Of a stretch of DNA of 64,000 bases, positions 1 through 7,877 are shown piece by piece. The stretch is taken from contig JAFEDJ010000021.1 in the NCBI GenBank assembly GCA_018241685.1, positions 186,001 through 250,000 on the forward strand, given 5' to 3'. This DNA is from Pseudomonadota bacterium. GTDB lineage: Bacteria > Pseudomonadota > Gammaproteobacteria > Burkholderiales > Rhodocyclaceae. Under the pieces are notes generated by a model. That model was not told the DNA's origin. It ran no database searches and was given only the letters and a program-made list of their open reading frames with translations. Both the position numbers and the translations under genes were made by a program. How positions within the stretch are numbered: position 1 is the stretch's first letter; each line of letters opens with the position of its first letter.

Positions 1-974
1 GTCATCACGTTGGCGGTGCTGGTGGTGCCGGAATGGACCCGCGAACGGATGTCGCCGGTGCCCTCCCCCGCTGCGCTGAGGTGCGGCGCGATATCGTCCA
101 GGCGGCTCTTGCGGATGTACAGGAAGCCCACGCCCAGCGGCGCACCGACCCACTTGTGCAGGTTGAAGGCCGCAAAATCGACGCCGCCCAGCTCCGGCAG
201 GCGGAAATCGATGTGGCCCCACGAATGGGCCGCGTCGAGGATCACATCCACCCCGCGGGCCTTGGCCAGCCGGGTAATCTCGGCCACCGGCAGGATCAGC
301 CCGGTCTTGTGGTTGATGTGGGTCAGCAGCAGCAGGCGCGTGCCCGGGTTGGCGGCCAGCCCCTTCGCATAGGCGTCGAGGATGCCGGCCTCGGTGGCCG
401 GTTCCGGCAGCACGATGCGCGCCACCTTCACGCCGCGCCGCTCCGGCAGGTAGTCGAAGACGCTCTGCGCGCTGTCGTAGTCCAGATCGGCGTACATCAC
501 CGTGTCACCGGGCTTGAGGCCGCGGTAGTTGGTGATCAGATTCTGCAGCGCCTCGGTAGCGCCGCGGGTCAGCGCGATCTCATCGGCCTGCACACCTAGC
601 AGCGTGGCGATGCGTCCGCGCACGGCGTCGGTCTCGCGGCTGTACTCCTGGCGCAGAAAATAGGAATTGCGCTCGTTGAGGCGTTCGATGTTGCGCTGCA
701 GTTCCACCAGCACCGGGCGCGCCATGATGCGGTAGAAGCCGTGCTCCAGATTGACGAAATCCGGCGACTGCCGATACAGCGCGGCGATCTGCGCCCAGTA
801 GGCCTCGTTGCGGGCCACCGTCAGCGCATCGCCGCCCGGCAGCGCGGGCACTGCGATGGCCGGGGCGGCCGCCGTTTGTGCCAGGGCCGGGGCGCCGCGC
901 AGGGTGGAGGCGGCGGCCACGGCCAGGCCGAGGGAGCCCTTCAGCAGGGCTCGGCGGGAGAGTTGGGGATTCAT
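1..974 (-). CDS. Tat-exported class V aminotransferase-fold PLP enzyme (isopenicillin N epimerase-like), partial
   Basis: The gene begins at an ATG (974) and runs off the left edge, leaving about 324 residues. The N-terminus has a twin-arginine signal: S-R-R-A-L-L-K at residues 6-12, then an Ala/Leu-rich stretch ending near A-L-A-Q, so export of the folded enzyme is likely. Class V aminotransferase features follow: the ILDAAHSWGH block with the PLP-pyridine Asp at 247, and FNLHKWVG with the probable Schiff-base Lys at 274. Such proteins are usually annotated as isopenicillin N epimerase-like or cysteine desulfurase-like; the true substrate cannot be read from sequence. It lies 28 bases downstream of the TonB-dependent receptor on the same strand, so the two are probably cotranscribed and may act on the same imported compound (inference). 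The C-terminus is missing from the window. Confidence 0.88.
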   Translation of the reverse strand, partial: MNPQLSRRALLKGSLGLAVAAASTLRGAPALAQTAAAPAIAVPALPGGDALTVARNEAYWAQIAALYRQSPDFVNLEHGFYRIMARPVLVELQRNIERLNERNSYFLRQEYSRETDAVRGRIATLLGVQADEIALTRGATEALQNLITNYRGLKPGDTVMYADLDYDSAQSVFDYLPERRGVKVARIVLPEPATEAGILDAYAKGLAANPGTRLLLLTHINHKTGLILPVAEITRLAKARGVDVILDAAHSWGHIDFRLPELGGVDFAAFNLHKWVGAPLGVGFLYIRKSRLDDIAPHLSAAGEGTGDIRSRVHSGTTSTANVM

Positions 975-1002
975 GCGGGAGTCTCCGTGGATCGGCACCC
1001 GC

Positions 1003-3447
1003 TCAGAAGCGGTAGTTGGCCTTGAAGTAGTAGTAGCCGCCGTTGATGCCGATCGGCGAGAAGGACGCGTACTGGGCCACGTTCTGCCGGCCAAGGGCAT
1101 TGAGAGCCTGGCGGTAGTCGCTGTTGAGCTTGTCCGGATAGACGTTGAAGAGATTGTTGGCACCCACCGTCACCGCCCATGCCTTGGTGATCTGCCGCGT
1201 CACGTCCAGGTCGGTGATGAACTTGGTGCCGGTGCGGTTCTCGTAATAGGTGACGTTGTTCACCGAGGTGTAATAGGACGACGGCCCGAAGACGTTCTCG
1301 CGCAGGTTCACCGTCCAGTCGTTCTTGCGCCACAGGGCGCCCAGGTTGATGCGGAAGGCCGGCGACGAATCCTCGATGTAGCTGATCGCCGTCTTGTCGA
1401 GGAACTGCTGGCCATTGAGCTGGCTCGGTGCGCCCTTGACCTTGGTGACCTTCACCTGGTTGATATTGGCCCCCAGGCTCCAGTCCACCCGACCGAAGCC
1501 GCCGTACTCGTCGGCGTAGGTGATCACCGCGTCGGCACCGGTATTGCGCGTGTCGCCGGCGTTAGAGAAGACCACCACCCCGGTGGACGACAGGCCAGCC
1601 GGGATGCTGTTGCCATTGGCGACGATGGCCGCATTGACCGCATCGGCACGCACCGCGCCGTTGAGGGTGCCGTACAGCGTGCCGCTCTGCAGGATGCGGT
1701 CCTTGATATTGATCTGGTACACATCCAGCGTAGCGGTCACCTTCGCGGCCGGCTTGGCGACGATGCCGATGCTGAAGTTGCGCGACTTCTCGGCCTTCAG
1801 CTCGTCGATGCCGAGCAGGCGGGCGGCAGCGGCCGAGGTCGGCAGAATCACCGAGGCGGTGGTCGGCGACACCGAGGTGGCGGAATAGCTCTGCTCGGCC
1901 AGCGTCGGCGCGCGGAAGCCGTTGCTGACGGTGCCGCGCACGGCGAAGCTCGGCGCCACGTCGTAGCGGCCGGTCAGCTTGCCGACGGTGGCGCTGCCGA
2001 AGTCGCTGTAGCGCTCGGTGCGCAGCGCGGCGTCGAGCTTCAGCTTGTCGATCGGCGAACCGGCCACGTCCACGTACAGCGCATTGCTGCGCCGCTTGTG
2101 GTTGCCGGCGTCGGACGCGGTGTAGCCGGGAAAGGCCGCCGCGCCGCCGCGGTAGATGGAGGCAGGCTCGCCGGCACCGATGGCGTATTCGTCCACCCGG
2201 TGCTCGGCGCCGAAGGCCACGTTGAGCGGCGAGGCCCAGCCGACGTTGAAGTCGCGGCTGAAATCCAGGTTGGTGGTGGTCTGGTTGGCCTTCAGATAGC
2301 CCTCGTAGAAGCGGTTCTGGGTGCTGCCAATGTCCTTCCACAACTGCACGTTGAGGGAGTCGATGTTGCCCACCGACGCGTAGTCGCGCCCGTAGGTGGT
2401 GGCCAGGTCGTAGCGCCAGCCGGCCAGCGCCTCGCCCTTCACGCCGACGGTAAAGGCGAAATCCTCTTCGTCGTGGACTTCGACCGGGCTGAAGCCGAGA
2501 GGATAGACACCCGGCGCGGTGGAGGTGCCGCGGTAGTTCTGGATCGCCTCGGCGTGCTTGGCGCCATAGGTGGCGAAGCCGTACAGCTCGGTGCCGCCGG
2601 ACAGGTCGATGCCGCCGTTGGCGGACAGGATGGTCTGGCGCACGGCCGCGTCGCCGAAGGTGCGGTTCACGTAGGGATAGCCCGCCGTGTTCTTCACGTT
2701 GGCGTTGGCAGCGGTCAGGTAGGGCGGCACGAAGCGCGCGTCGTAGTCGCTGCGGTCGCTGTGGCCGTGGTACTTGGTCTCGACACTGAGGTTCAGGAAG
2801 GCGTCCTCATGGGGCTTCAAGCCGACGTTGGCGGACAGGTTGCCGCTGGTGCCGTCACCGTCGTAATACTGGCCGCCGCCGAAGCTGACGGTGCCGCCCT
2901 GATCGTTGCGCTTGAGGATGATGTTGATGACGCCGGCAATCGCATCGGAGCCGTACTGGGCGGCGGCGCCGTCCTGCAGCACCTCGATGTGGTCGATGGC
3001 GGACAGGGGGATCAGGCTCAGGTCCGCCGACGCGCCGCCGGAGAAGGCGCCGCCGGTGACATTGACGTTGGAGGTACCGTGGCGGCGCTTGCCGTTGATG
3101 AGGATCAGCGTGTGGTTGGGGTTGAGGCCGCGCAGGCGGGCGGCGGTGGTCAGCGCCGCCGCATCGCCGCCCTTGGCGTCGGACGTGAAGGCCGGCACGT
3201 TCTGGGTGAGGGCCTGGATCAGGTCGGGCTGGCCGCCGCGCTTCAGCGTGGCGGCGTCGAGGATCTGTATCGGCGCCGGACTGTCGGCGGCCTTCAGGCC
3301 GGCCTGGCGGGTCCCGGTGATGATGACGGTGTCGAATGACGGGGCCGGATCGGCCGTGCCGGGGTCGGCGGCCGGGGTCTGGGCCAGCGCGTAGCCGGAT
3401 GACAACAGGGTCAGCAGGGCGGTCGTGGGACGGAGGCTGGGGCTCAT
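1003..3447 (-). CDS. TonB-dependent outer membrane receptor
   Basis: An 814-residue outer-membrane receptor for active uptake of a ligand such as a siderophore or small organic compound. After a signal peptide ending near YALAQ comes a TonB-box-like FDTVIITGTR, then a plug domain (about residues 30-165, with ALTQNVPAF and the IEVLQDGAAAQYGSDAIAGVINI block) and a long beta-barrel ending in the terminal Phe (ANYRF) expected for BAM-dependent proteins. I chose the ATG at 3447 because AAGAGGAA lies just upstream and the signal peptide follows directly; an upstream in-frame start would add 34 residues with no signal character. It is divergent from a DJ-1/AraC regulator and upstream of the Tat aminotransferase-fold gene. 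The ligand is unknown. Confidence 0.93.
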   Translation of the reverse strand: MSPSLRPTTALLTLLSSGYALAQTPAADPGTADPAPSFDTVIITGTRQAGLKAADSPAPIQILDAATLKRGGQPDLIQALTQNVPAFTSDAKGGDAAALTTAARLRGLNPNHTLILINGKRRHGTSNVNVTGGAFSGGASADLSLIPLSAIDHIEVLQDGAAAQYGSDAIAGVINIILKRNDQGGTVSFGGGQYYDGDGTSGNLSANVGLKPHEDAFLNLSVETKYHGHSDRSDYDARFVPPYLTAANANVKNTAGYPYVNRTFGDAAVRQTILSANGGIDLSGGTELYGFATYGAKHAEAIQNYRGTSTAPGVYPLGFSPVEVHDEEDFAFTVGVKGEALAGWRYDLATTYGRDYASVGNIDSLNVQLWKDIGSTQNRFYEGYLKANQTTTNLDFSRDFNVGWASPLNVAFGAEHRVDEYAIGAGEPASIYRGGAAAFPGYTASDAGNHKRRSNALYVDVAGSPIDKLKLDAALRTERYSDFGSATVGKLTGRYDVAPSFAVRGTVSNGFRAPTLAEQSYSATSVSPTTASVILPTSAAAARLLGIDELKAEKSRNFSIGIVAKPAAKVTATLDVYQINIKDRILQSGTLYGTLNGAVRADAVNAAIVANGNSIPAGLSSTGVVVFSNAGDTRNTGADAVITYADEYGGFGRVDWSLGANINQVKVTKVKGAPSQLNGQQFLDKTAISYIEDSSPAFRINLGALWRKNDWTVNLRENVFGPSSYYTSVNNVTYYENRTGTKFITDLDVTRQITKAWAVTVGANNLFNVYPDKLNSDYRQALNALGRQNVAQYASFSPIGINGGYYYFKANYRF

Positions 3448-3504
3448 TGGTTCCTCTTGGAGTGCTGACGGATATCCGGTCGGGATTGACGAGAACGAGT
3501 CGAA

Positions 3505-3527
3505 ATTATCCCTGGCAGGATTCCTGC
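3505..3527 (-). promoter_or_regulatory. candidate -10 box and 13-bp palindromic operator upstream of TonB receptor
   Basis: In the 141-base gap between the divergent receptor and regulator genes, the minus strand shows GATAAT (3505-3510) as a plausible -10. Immediately upstream is the perfect palindrome GCAGGA-T-TCCTGC (3515-3527), which would overlap the spacer and -35 zone. The natural candidate to bind it is the adjacent DJ-1/AraC regulator. No good -35 hexamer is visible, which would fit an activated promoter. Inference only. Confidence 0.35.
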
Positions 3528-3588
3528 ATGGCATTGGAGGAACGGACAATCAACCTCAACATTGCGCCATTGCCTTGCTCATATCCAT

Positions 3589-4584
3589 ATGAAAATAAAA
3601 GATAAAAACAAGCTCGTCGTCTCCGTCGCCTATGATCGGCTGGGCGCGTTCGAATTCGGCTGCGTGACCGAGATATTCGATCTGCAACGCCCTGAGCTGG
3701 ACGTGGACTGGTATCGCTTCGCGGTCTGCTCGGCAGAGGGCGGCACCCTGCGCGCCAGCGGCGGAATCCGCTTCGAAGCGCCCAACGGGCTGGAGATCCT
3801 CGATCAGGCCCATACCATCATCATTCCCGGCTGGCGCGACCCGGACGAACCGCCCCCCGGCGCACTGCAGGACCGGCTGCGCGCCGCCTATGCACGGGGC
3901 ACGCGCATCTGCTCGATCTGCTCGGGGGCTTTCGTGCTGGCCTGGTCGGGCCTGCTGGACGGCAAGCGGGCCACCACCCACTGGCGCTTCACGGACAAGA
4001 TGAAACAGCGCTTCCCGACCGTCCAGGTCGAGGCTGACTCCCTGTATGTGGATGCCGGACAGATCCTCACCTCGGCGGGCTCGGCGGCCGGACTGGACAT
4101 GATGCTGTACCTCGTCGCGCGGGATTACGGCAGCCGCGTGGCCAACCGGGTCGCCCAGCGCCTGATCGTGCCGCCGCACCGGGAAGGCGGCCAGGCCCAG
4201 TTCGTGTCGCGGCCGATGCCGGCCGACGAATCCGGCCGCCTGTCGCGCCTGATCGAGTGGGTCCGCCAGCACCTGGAGCGCCCGCACACGGTGGCCTCGC
4301 TGGCCGACCGGGCGGCCATGAGCCCGCGTACGCTGCAGCGCCAGTTCCGCGAATCCACCGGCCTGTCGCCCTACGAGTGGCTGCTGCAGGAAAGGGTGGC
4401 GCTGGCCAAGCAGCTGCTCGAAACGCCCCATGTGCCGATCGCGGCGATCTGCGAGCGGGCCGGTTTCGGCTCCGAAGAATCCTTCCGCCACCATTTCCGA
4501 CGCGTCGCGCGGGTCAGCCCGTCGAGCTACCGGCGGGCCTTCCTGCAGACCCAGGGCGACGAGGCGGAGGGCGCCGCCGCCTGA
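3589..4584 (+). CDS. GlxA/FtrA-like transcriptional regulator (DJ-1/PfpI + AraC HTH)
   Basis: A 331-residue regulator with an N-terminal DJ-1/PfpI glutamine-amidotransferase-like sensor domain (about residues 8-190) and a C-terminal AraC/XylS double helix-turn-helix (about 215-315). The sensor keeps the nucleophile-elbow motif ICSICSGAFVLA with Cys111. The DNA-binding part shows LADRAAMSPRTLQRQF and AGFGSEESFRHHFRR, both typical of the family. I chose the ATG at 3589; the frame also allows a TTG at 3562 with no visible ribosome site. FtrA/GlxA-like proteins are transcription factors whose effectors are mostly unknown. Its divergent position suggests it controls the TonB receptor/aminotransferase-fold pair. 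Confidence 0.9.
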   Translation: MKIKDKNKLVVSVAYDRLGAFEFGCVTEIFDLQRPELDVDWYRFAVCSAEGGTLRASGGIRFEAPNGLEILDQAHTIIIPGWRDPDEPPPGALQDRLRAAYARGTRICSICSGAFVLAWSGLLDGKRATTHWRFTDKMKQRFPTVQVEADSLYVDAGQILTSAGSAAGLDMMLYLVARDYGSRVANRVAQRLIVPPHREGGQAQFVSRPMPADESGRLSRLIEWVRQHLERPHTVASLADRAAMSPRTLQRQFRESTGLSPYEWLLQERVALAKQLLETPHVPIAAICERAGFGSEESFRHHFRRVARVSPSSYRRAFLQTQGDEAEGAAA

Positions 4585-4640
4585 CGACACCCGCTGTGCG
4601 CCCTGCTGCGGCCCGCACAGCACCGCCGCAAGGCTGCTGC

Positions 4641-4667
4641 GCGGCCCGCACAAGACGTGCGGGCCGC
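4641..4667. terminator. hairpin between convergent genes, probable bidirectional terminator
   Basis: A perfect 11-bp inverted repeat (GCGGCCCGCAC, 4641-4651; GTGCGGGCCGC, 4657-4667) with a 5-base loop sits between the ends of the AraC-type regulator (4584) and the cytochrome gene (4674). It lacks a T-run, so it is either a weak terminator or a transcript-end stabiliser. Confidence 0.5.
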
Positions 4668-4673
4668 CGGGCT

Positions 4674-5273
4674 TCAGGACCCCGGCACGCAGTCCTTCAT
4701 GCAGCGCGTGCCGACCACATCCGGCCGGTCGTCCACCTTGAAGCCGTCCCGGTTGGGCATCACGATGCGCGGCAGACTGGCCGCGTCGAGGCGCCCGTCG
4801 GCCGGCAGCAGGCCATTGAGGTGCAGCACGTAGGCGCTCACCGCATAGACCTCGTCCGGCGCCAGGGACTGTGGGCTGTCGAAGGGCATCGCCCGCCGCA
4901 CGTAGTCGAACAGCGTGGTGGCGTAGGGCCAGAAGCTGCCGACGGTGCGCACCGGGGTCTTGGTGGCGAGACTGCCCTGCCCGCCGGCCAGGCGGTCGGC
5001 GATGCCATTCTGGCCGCCAACGCCATGGCAGGCGATGCAGCGGGTCTCGTAGATGCGCTGGCCGGCGGCCACCGTGCCGCTGCCGGGCGGCAGGCCGCGG
5101 CCGTCCGCGTCGATGTCGATGTCCCAGGCCGCCAGCTGGGCGGCAGCCACCGGTGTACCGAGGCCGAGGGGCTGACCACTCCGCACGGGCTGGCTGTGGC
5201 AGGCGGACAGCACAGCCGACAAGGCCAGCGCGCCGACCAGGGCCGCCAGCGGCTTACGTTCAAACATGGACAT
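4674..5273 (-). CDS. lipoprotein mono-heme c-type cytochrome, sulfite dehydrogenase electron acceptor (SorB/SoxD-like)
   Basis: A 199-residue cytochrome c that probably accepts electrons from the sulfite dehydrogenase encoded just upstream. It begins with a lipoprotein signal peptide (lipobox L-S-A-C25), so it should be membrane-anchored in the periplasm. There is one heme-binding motif, C79-I-A-C-H83. The motif RAMPFDSPQSL, with the likely axial Met129, is characteristic of SoxD/SorB-type cytochromes, as is the C-terminal TRCMKDC. The ATG at 5273 overlaps the end of the dehydrogenase gene and has GGGGAGGTG at good spacing; an alternative ATG lies two codons in (5267). The single heme makes it closer to SorB than to the diheme SoxD. 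Confidence 0.88.
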   Translation of the reverse strand: MSMFERKPLAALVGALALSAVLSACHSQPVRSGQPLGLGTPVAAAQLAAWDIDIDADGRGLPPGSGTVAAGQRIYETRCIACHGVGGQNGIADRLAGGQGSLATKTPVRTVGSFWPYATTLFDYVRRAMPFDSPQSLAPDEVYAVSAYVLHLNGLLPADGRLDAASLPRIVMPNRDGFKVDDRPDVVGTRCMKDCVPGS

Positions 5274-6564
5274 TGTGCACCTCCCCGCTCGGCAGCACCT
5301 GCCAGCTCTGAATGCCGTTGTAATGGTAGGCGGACTCGGTGCCACGGGCGGCGATGAGCTGGCTGCGGGTCGGCTGCACGTTGCCGTGGCTGTCCACCGC
5401 GCGGCTCTGCAGCACCGCCGGACCGCCGTCCCACAACCAGGGCAGGCTGAAGCGGGTCAGCGCGCGGTCGAGCACCGGCGTTTGCAGCACCGCCTCTTCC
5501 CAGTTGCGGCCACCATCGATGGACACGTCCACGCGGCGGATGCGCCCGTGGCCGGACCAGGCCAGGCCGGTGATCTGCTGGCGGCCGCGGCTCTTCAGGA
5601 TCTGCCCGCCGGACGGCCCCGTGATCACCGACTTCACGTCGAGCACGAAGGAGAACTGGCGTGACGTGCCGTCCGGCAGCAGGTCGGTGTACTTGGAAGT
5701 TTCCTGGCGGCTCTGCCACGGCGCGGTGCCGAGCTTGAGCCGGCGCAGCCACTTGACGTTGATATTGCCCTCCCAGCCGGGCAGCAGCAGGCGCAGCGGG
5801 TAGCCCTGCTCCGGGCGCAGCATCTCACCGTTTTGGGCGTAGACGATCAGCGCGTCGTCGAGGGCCTTGTCCAGCGGCACGCTGCGCGTCATCGCCGCCG
5901 CGTCGGCCCCTTCGGCGAGCAGCCATTTGGCCTCCGGCGCCACGCCGACCTCCTGCAGCAACGTGCCGAGGGACACGCCGGTCCATTCGCAGCAGCTCAA
6001 CAGGCCGTGCAATGACTGTACGGTGAGCTTGCGCGCCGGCCGCCATTCGCTGCCGCTGTTGCCGGCGCATTCGAGGAAATGCACGCGGGACACCGCCGGA
6101 AAGCGCAACAGGTCGTTGAGGCTGAAGGACAGAGGCCGCTCCACCAGGCCGTGGATGACCAGCCGGTGCTGCTCCGGGTCGATGTCCGGAATGCCGGCGT
6201 GATGGCGCTCGAAGACCAGCCCGTTGGGCGTGATGGTGCCGAAGATGTCGGCCAGCGGCGTCAGGCTCGACGCCGCGGTGGGAAAGGTCGGCTGGGCGCC
6301 CTCGCGGACGCGGCGGATCACCCGCCCCTCGAAGCCCGACGGCTGGCCGTAGGGACCGGCCGCCGGCCGCCCCTGGCTGCGCGTCCACGCCGGCACCGGC
6401 AGGGCTTCGCCGACGGCGCGGGCCGGGCCGGCCAGCGTGGCGGCGGCTCCGGCCAGCACCGCGCCACCCTGAAGGAAGCGGCGGCGGCCGGGGGGTTTGG
6501 CGCTCTTGTCGGCAACCAGATCGGTACCGGCGTCGAGGCCGGGCGGAGGCAGGTAGGGGGGCAT
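5260..6564 (-). CDS. soxC: sulfite dehydrogenase, molybdopterin subunit (SoxC/SorA family), Tat-exported
   Basis: A 434-residue periplasmic molybdoenzyme of the sulfite oxidase family, oxidising sulfite to sulfate and passing electrons to cytochrome c. The N-terminus carries a twin-arginine signal (G-R-R-R-F-L-Q at 26-32, then a hydrophobic stretch to about 50). The molybdenum-ligand Cys is in HFLECAGNSGSEW (Cys166), preceded by family blocks ITPNGLVFERHHAGIPDIDP and LVIHGLV. A C-terminal dimerisation domain follows (VDVSIDGGRNWEEA). Its stop overlaps the start of the cytochrome gene, so the two are translationally coupled. No soxXYZAB genes are visible in this window, so it may act as a stand-alone sulfite-detoxifying enzyme (inference); the name sorA would be equally defensible. 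Confidence 0.9.
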   Translation of the reverse strand: MPPYLPPPGLDAGTDLVADKSAKPPGRRRFLQGGAVLAGAAATLAGPARAVGEALPVPAWTRSQGRPAAGPYGQPSGFEGRVIRRVREGAQPTFPTAASSLTPLADIFGTITPNGLVFERHHAGIPDIDPEQHRLVIHGLVERPLSFSLNDLLRFPAVSRVHFLECAGNSGSEWRPARKLTVQSLHGLLSCCEWTGVSLGTLLQEVGVAPEAKWLLAEGADAAAMTRSVPLDKALDDALIVYAQNGEMLRPEQGYPLRLLLPGWEGNINVKWLRRLKLGTAPWQSRQETSKYTDLLPDGTSRQFSFVLDVKSVITGPSGGQILKSRGRQQITGLAWSGHGRIRRVDVSIDGGRNWEEAVLQTPVLDRALTRFSLPWLWDGGPAVLQSRAVDSHGNVQPTRSQLIAARGTESAYHYNGIQSWQVLPSGEVHNVHV

Positions 6565-6597
6565 GGGTCCTCGCAGGGGAGTCGTCGGAAGAAAGGC

Positions 6598-7416
6598 TTA
6601 CACGCAGTCGTCGGTGGCCAGCGGCACCTTGCCGGCCCGCGTCGGGGCCATCGCCACCAGCTCGCCGGCCTGGAAGCACCACAGGCTGCCGGCCGGCATC
6701 GCCACCCAGTGCTCGTTGGCGGTGAGCGGCACGGTGGCGACGATGACGGCACGGCTCGCCGGGTCGAGGCGGCGGCCGAGGTCGACGCTGAGCTCGGCAT
6801 CCACCAGCTGCACGTCGCCGAAGGGGGCCTGGCGCGTCACGTGGCTGAGGCGGGTAGAGCTGTGAGCGAACAGCAGCTCGCCGTCGGACAGCAGGAAGTT
6901 GATGACGCCGAAGCGGGTCAGCGCGATGGCCGCCCCGCGCAACCATTCGAAGAGGGCCAGACGCTCCGGCCGGCTGTCGCCGAAGCGGCGCTGCAGGCCC
7001 TCCACCAGCCAGCAGAAGGCCAGCTCGCTGTCGGTGGTGCCGGCTGGCCGGAAGCGGCCTTCGATGACCGGCGCGAAGTCGAGCAGCGTGCCGTTGTGGG
7101 CGAACACCCACTGCCGCCCCCACAGCTCCCGCGAGAAGGGATGGGTGTTCTCCAGGCGGACCGCCCCGATGGTGGCCTTGCGGATGTGGGCGATGACGGT
7201 GGTGGCGTGCAACGGGTGATCCGCCACCAGCGCCGCCAGCCGCGACGAGCAGGCCGGCTGCGGGTCGTGCAGCACGCGCACGCCGCCCTCCTCGAAGAAG
7301 GCGATGCCCCAGCCGTCGGCATGCTTGTCCGTCTCTCCGCCGCGGGCCCGGAAGCCGGTGAAGGAGAAGCAGATGTCGGTGGGCAGGTTGCTGTTGAGGC
7401 CAAGCAGTTGGCACAT
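6598..7416 (-). CDS. class II glutamine amidotransferase (YafJ-like)
   Basis: A 272-residue Ntn-hydrolase-type glutamine amidotransferase domain protein. The sequence begins MCQLLGLN, so removal of Met would expose Cys2 as the N-terminal nucleophile. The family blocks HADGWGIAFFEEGG, VIAHIRKATIGAV, ENTHPF and WVFAHNGTL all match YafJ/DUG3-type proteins. An upstream in-frame start would bury the catalytic Cys, so 7416 is chosen. The acceptor substrate is unknown; yeast DUG3 acts on glutathione, which makes a thiol or peptide amidase role possible but unproven. It is 33 bases upstream of the sulfite dehydrogenase gene on the same strand and may be part of that operon. Confidence 0.85.
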   Translation of the reverse strand: MCQLLGLNSNLPTDICFSFTGFRARGGETDKHADGWGIAFFEEGGVRVLHDPQPACSSRLAALVADHPLHATTVIAHIRKATIGAVRLENTHPFSRELWGRQWVFAHNGTLLDFAPVIEGRFRPAGTTDSELAFCWLVEGLQRRFGDSRPERLALFEWLRGAAIALTRFGVINFLLSDGELLFAHSSTRLSHVTRQAPFGDVQLVDAELSVDLGRRLDPASRAVIVATVPLTANEHWVAMPAGSLWCFQAGELVAMAPTRAGKVPLATDDCV

Positions 7417-7653
7417 GCGATCGGTTCCGGCGCGGCTAAGCCTGGCGTTCAGGGCGCGTCGTGACGCGGGAGCGGGGCCACTCGGGCATGCAGCGCAGGC
7501 CTCGTTGGGCAAGAAGGCGGCGTGAAAGGCGGTAGGCGCGAAACATCATGGGCGGGAATCTGGCGTGGTTCTGGCTGACGGAATACAGCCCGTCCTCAGC
7601 GCAAAAACCACGCCAGGGCGCCCTGCCCCCGGCCGCGCCCTGGCCTTGCCCGC

Positions 7654-7681
7654 CCCAGTCCGCGCGATGCGGCGGACTGGG
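7654..7681. repeat. 10-bp perfect inverted repeat
   Basis: CCCAGTCCGC (7654-7663) and GCGGACTGGG (7672-7681) are perfectly complementary around the 8-base spacer GCGATGCG. There is no T-run, and the flanking genes are divergent, so a terminator role is unlikely. A protein-binding site or a transcript leader structure is possible. Confidence 0.5.
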
Positions 7682-7795
7682 CTCTCAGCGCCGCCGCGGA
7701 ATGCATCCGGCCGCTCCCGGAGCGCCCGGTCGGATGCTGCAATCGGAGCAGCCCGGCCGGCAGCGCTGCTGGAATCGGGACAGCCGCATCCGCCC

Positions 7796-7824
7796 TTGCC
7801 GGCCCGCCAGCCGGCAACTAGGCT
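7796..7824 (+). promoter_or_regulatory. possible promoter with overlapping inverted repeat
   Basis: TTGCCG (7796-7801), a 17-base spacer and TAGGCT (7819-7824) form a weak sigma-70-like promoter pointing at the gene starting at 7878. The spacer region holds a perfect 8-bp inverted repeat, TTGCCGGC (7796-7803) and GCCGGCAA (7810-7817), that could be an operator. The hexamers match the consensus only partly. Confidence 0.3.
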
Positions 7825-7877
7825 GAGAGTCCGGCCTTCCCCCGCCCCGGCGGGCGGCCTTTTGCGGAGCGCACATC

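Larger units (their letters stand above)
7417..7877. other. 461-base intergenic region between divergent genes
   Basis: No convincing coding sequence is present. It contains a strong hairpin (7654-7681) and a symmetric element overlapping a possible promoter for the rightward gene (7796-7824), both listed separately. The remainder shows nothing I can interpret. Confidence 0.6.

Noticed and set aside
808..3339. An 843-codon open frame on the plus strand
   Set aside because: It lies antisense to the TonB receptor, has low-complexity Val/Ala/Gly/Arg composition and no recognisable motif.
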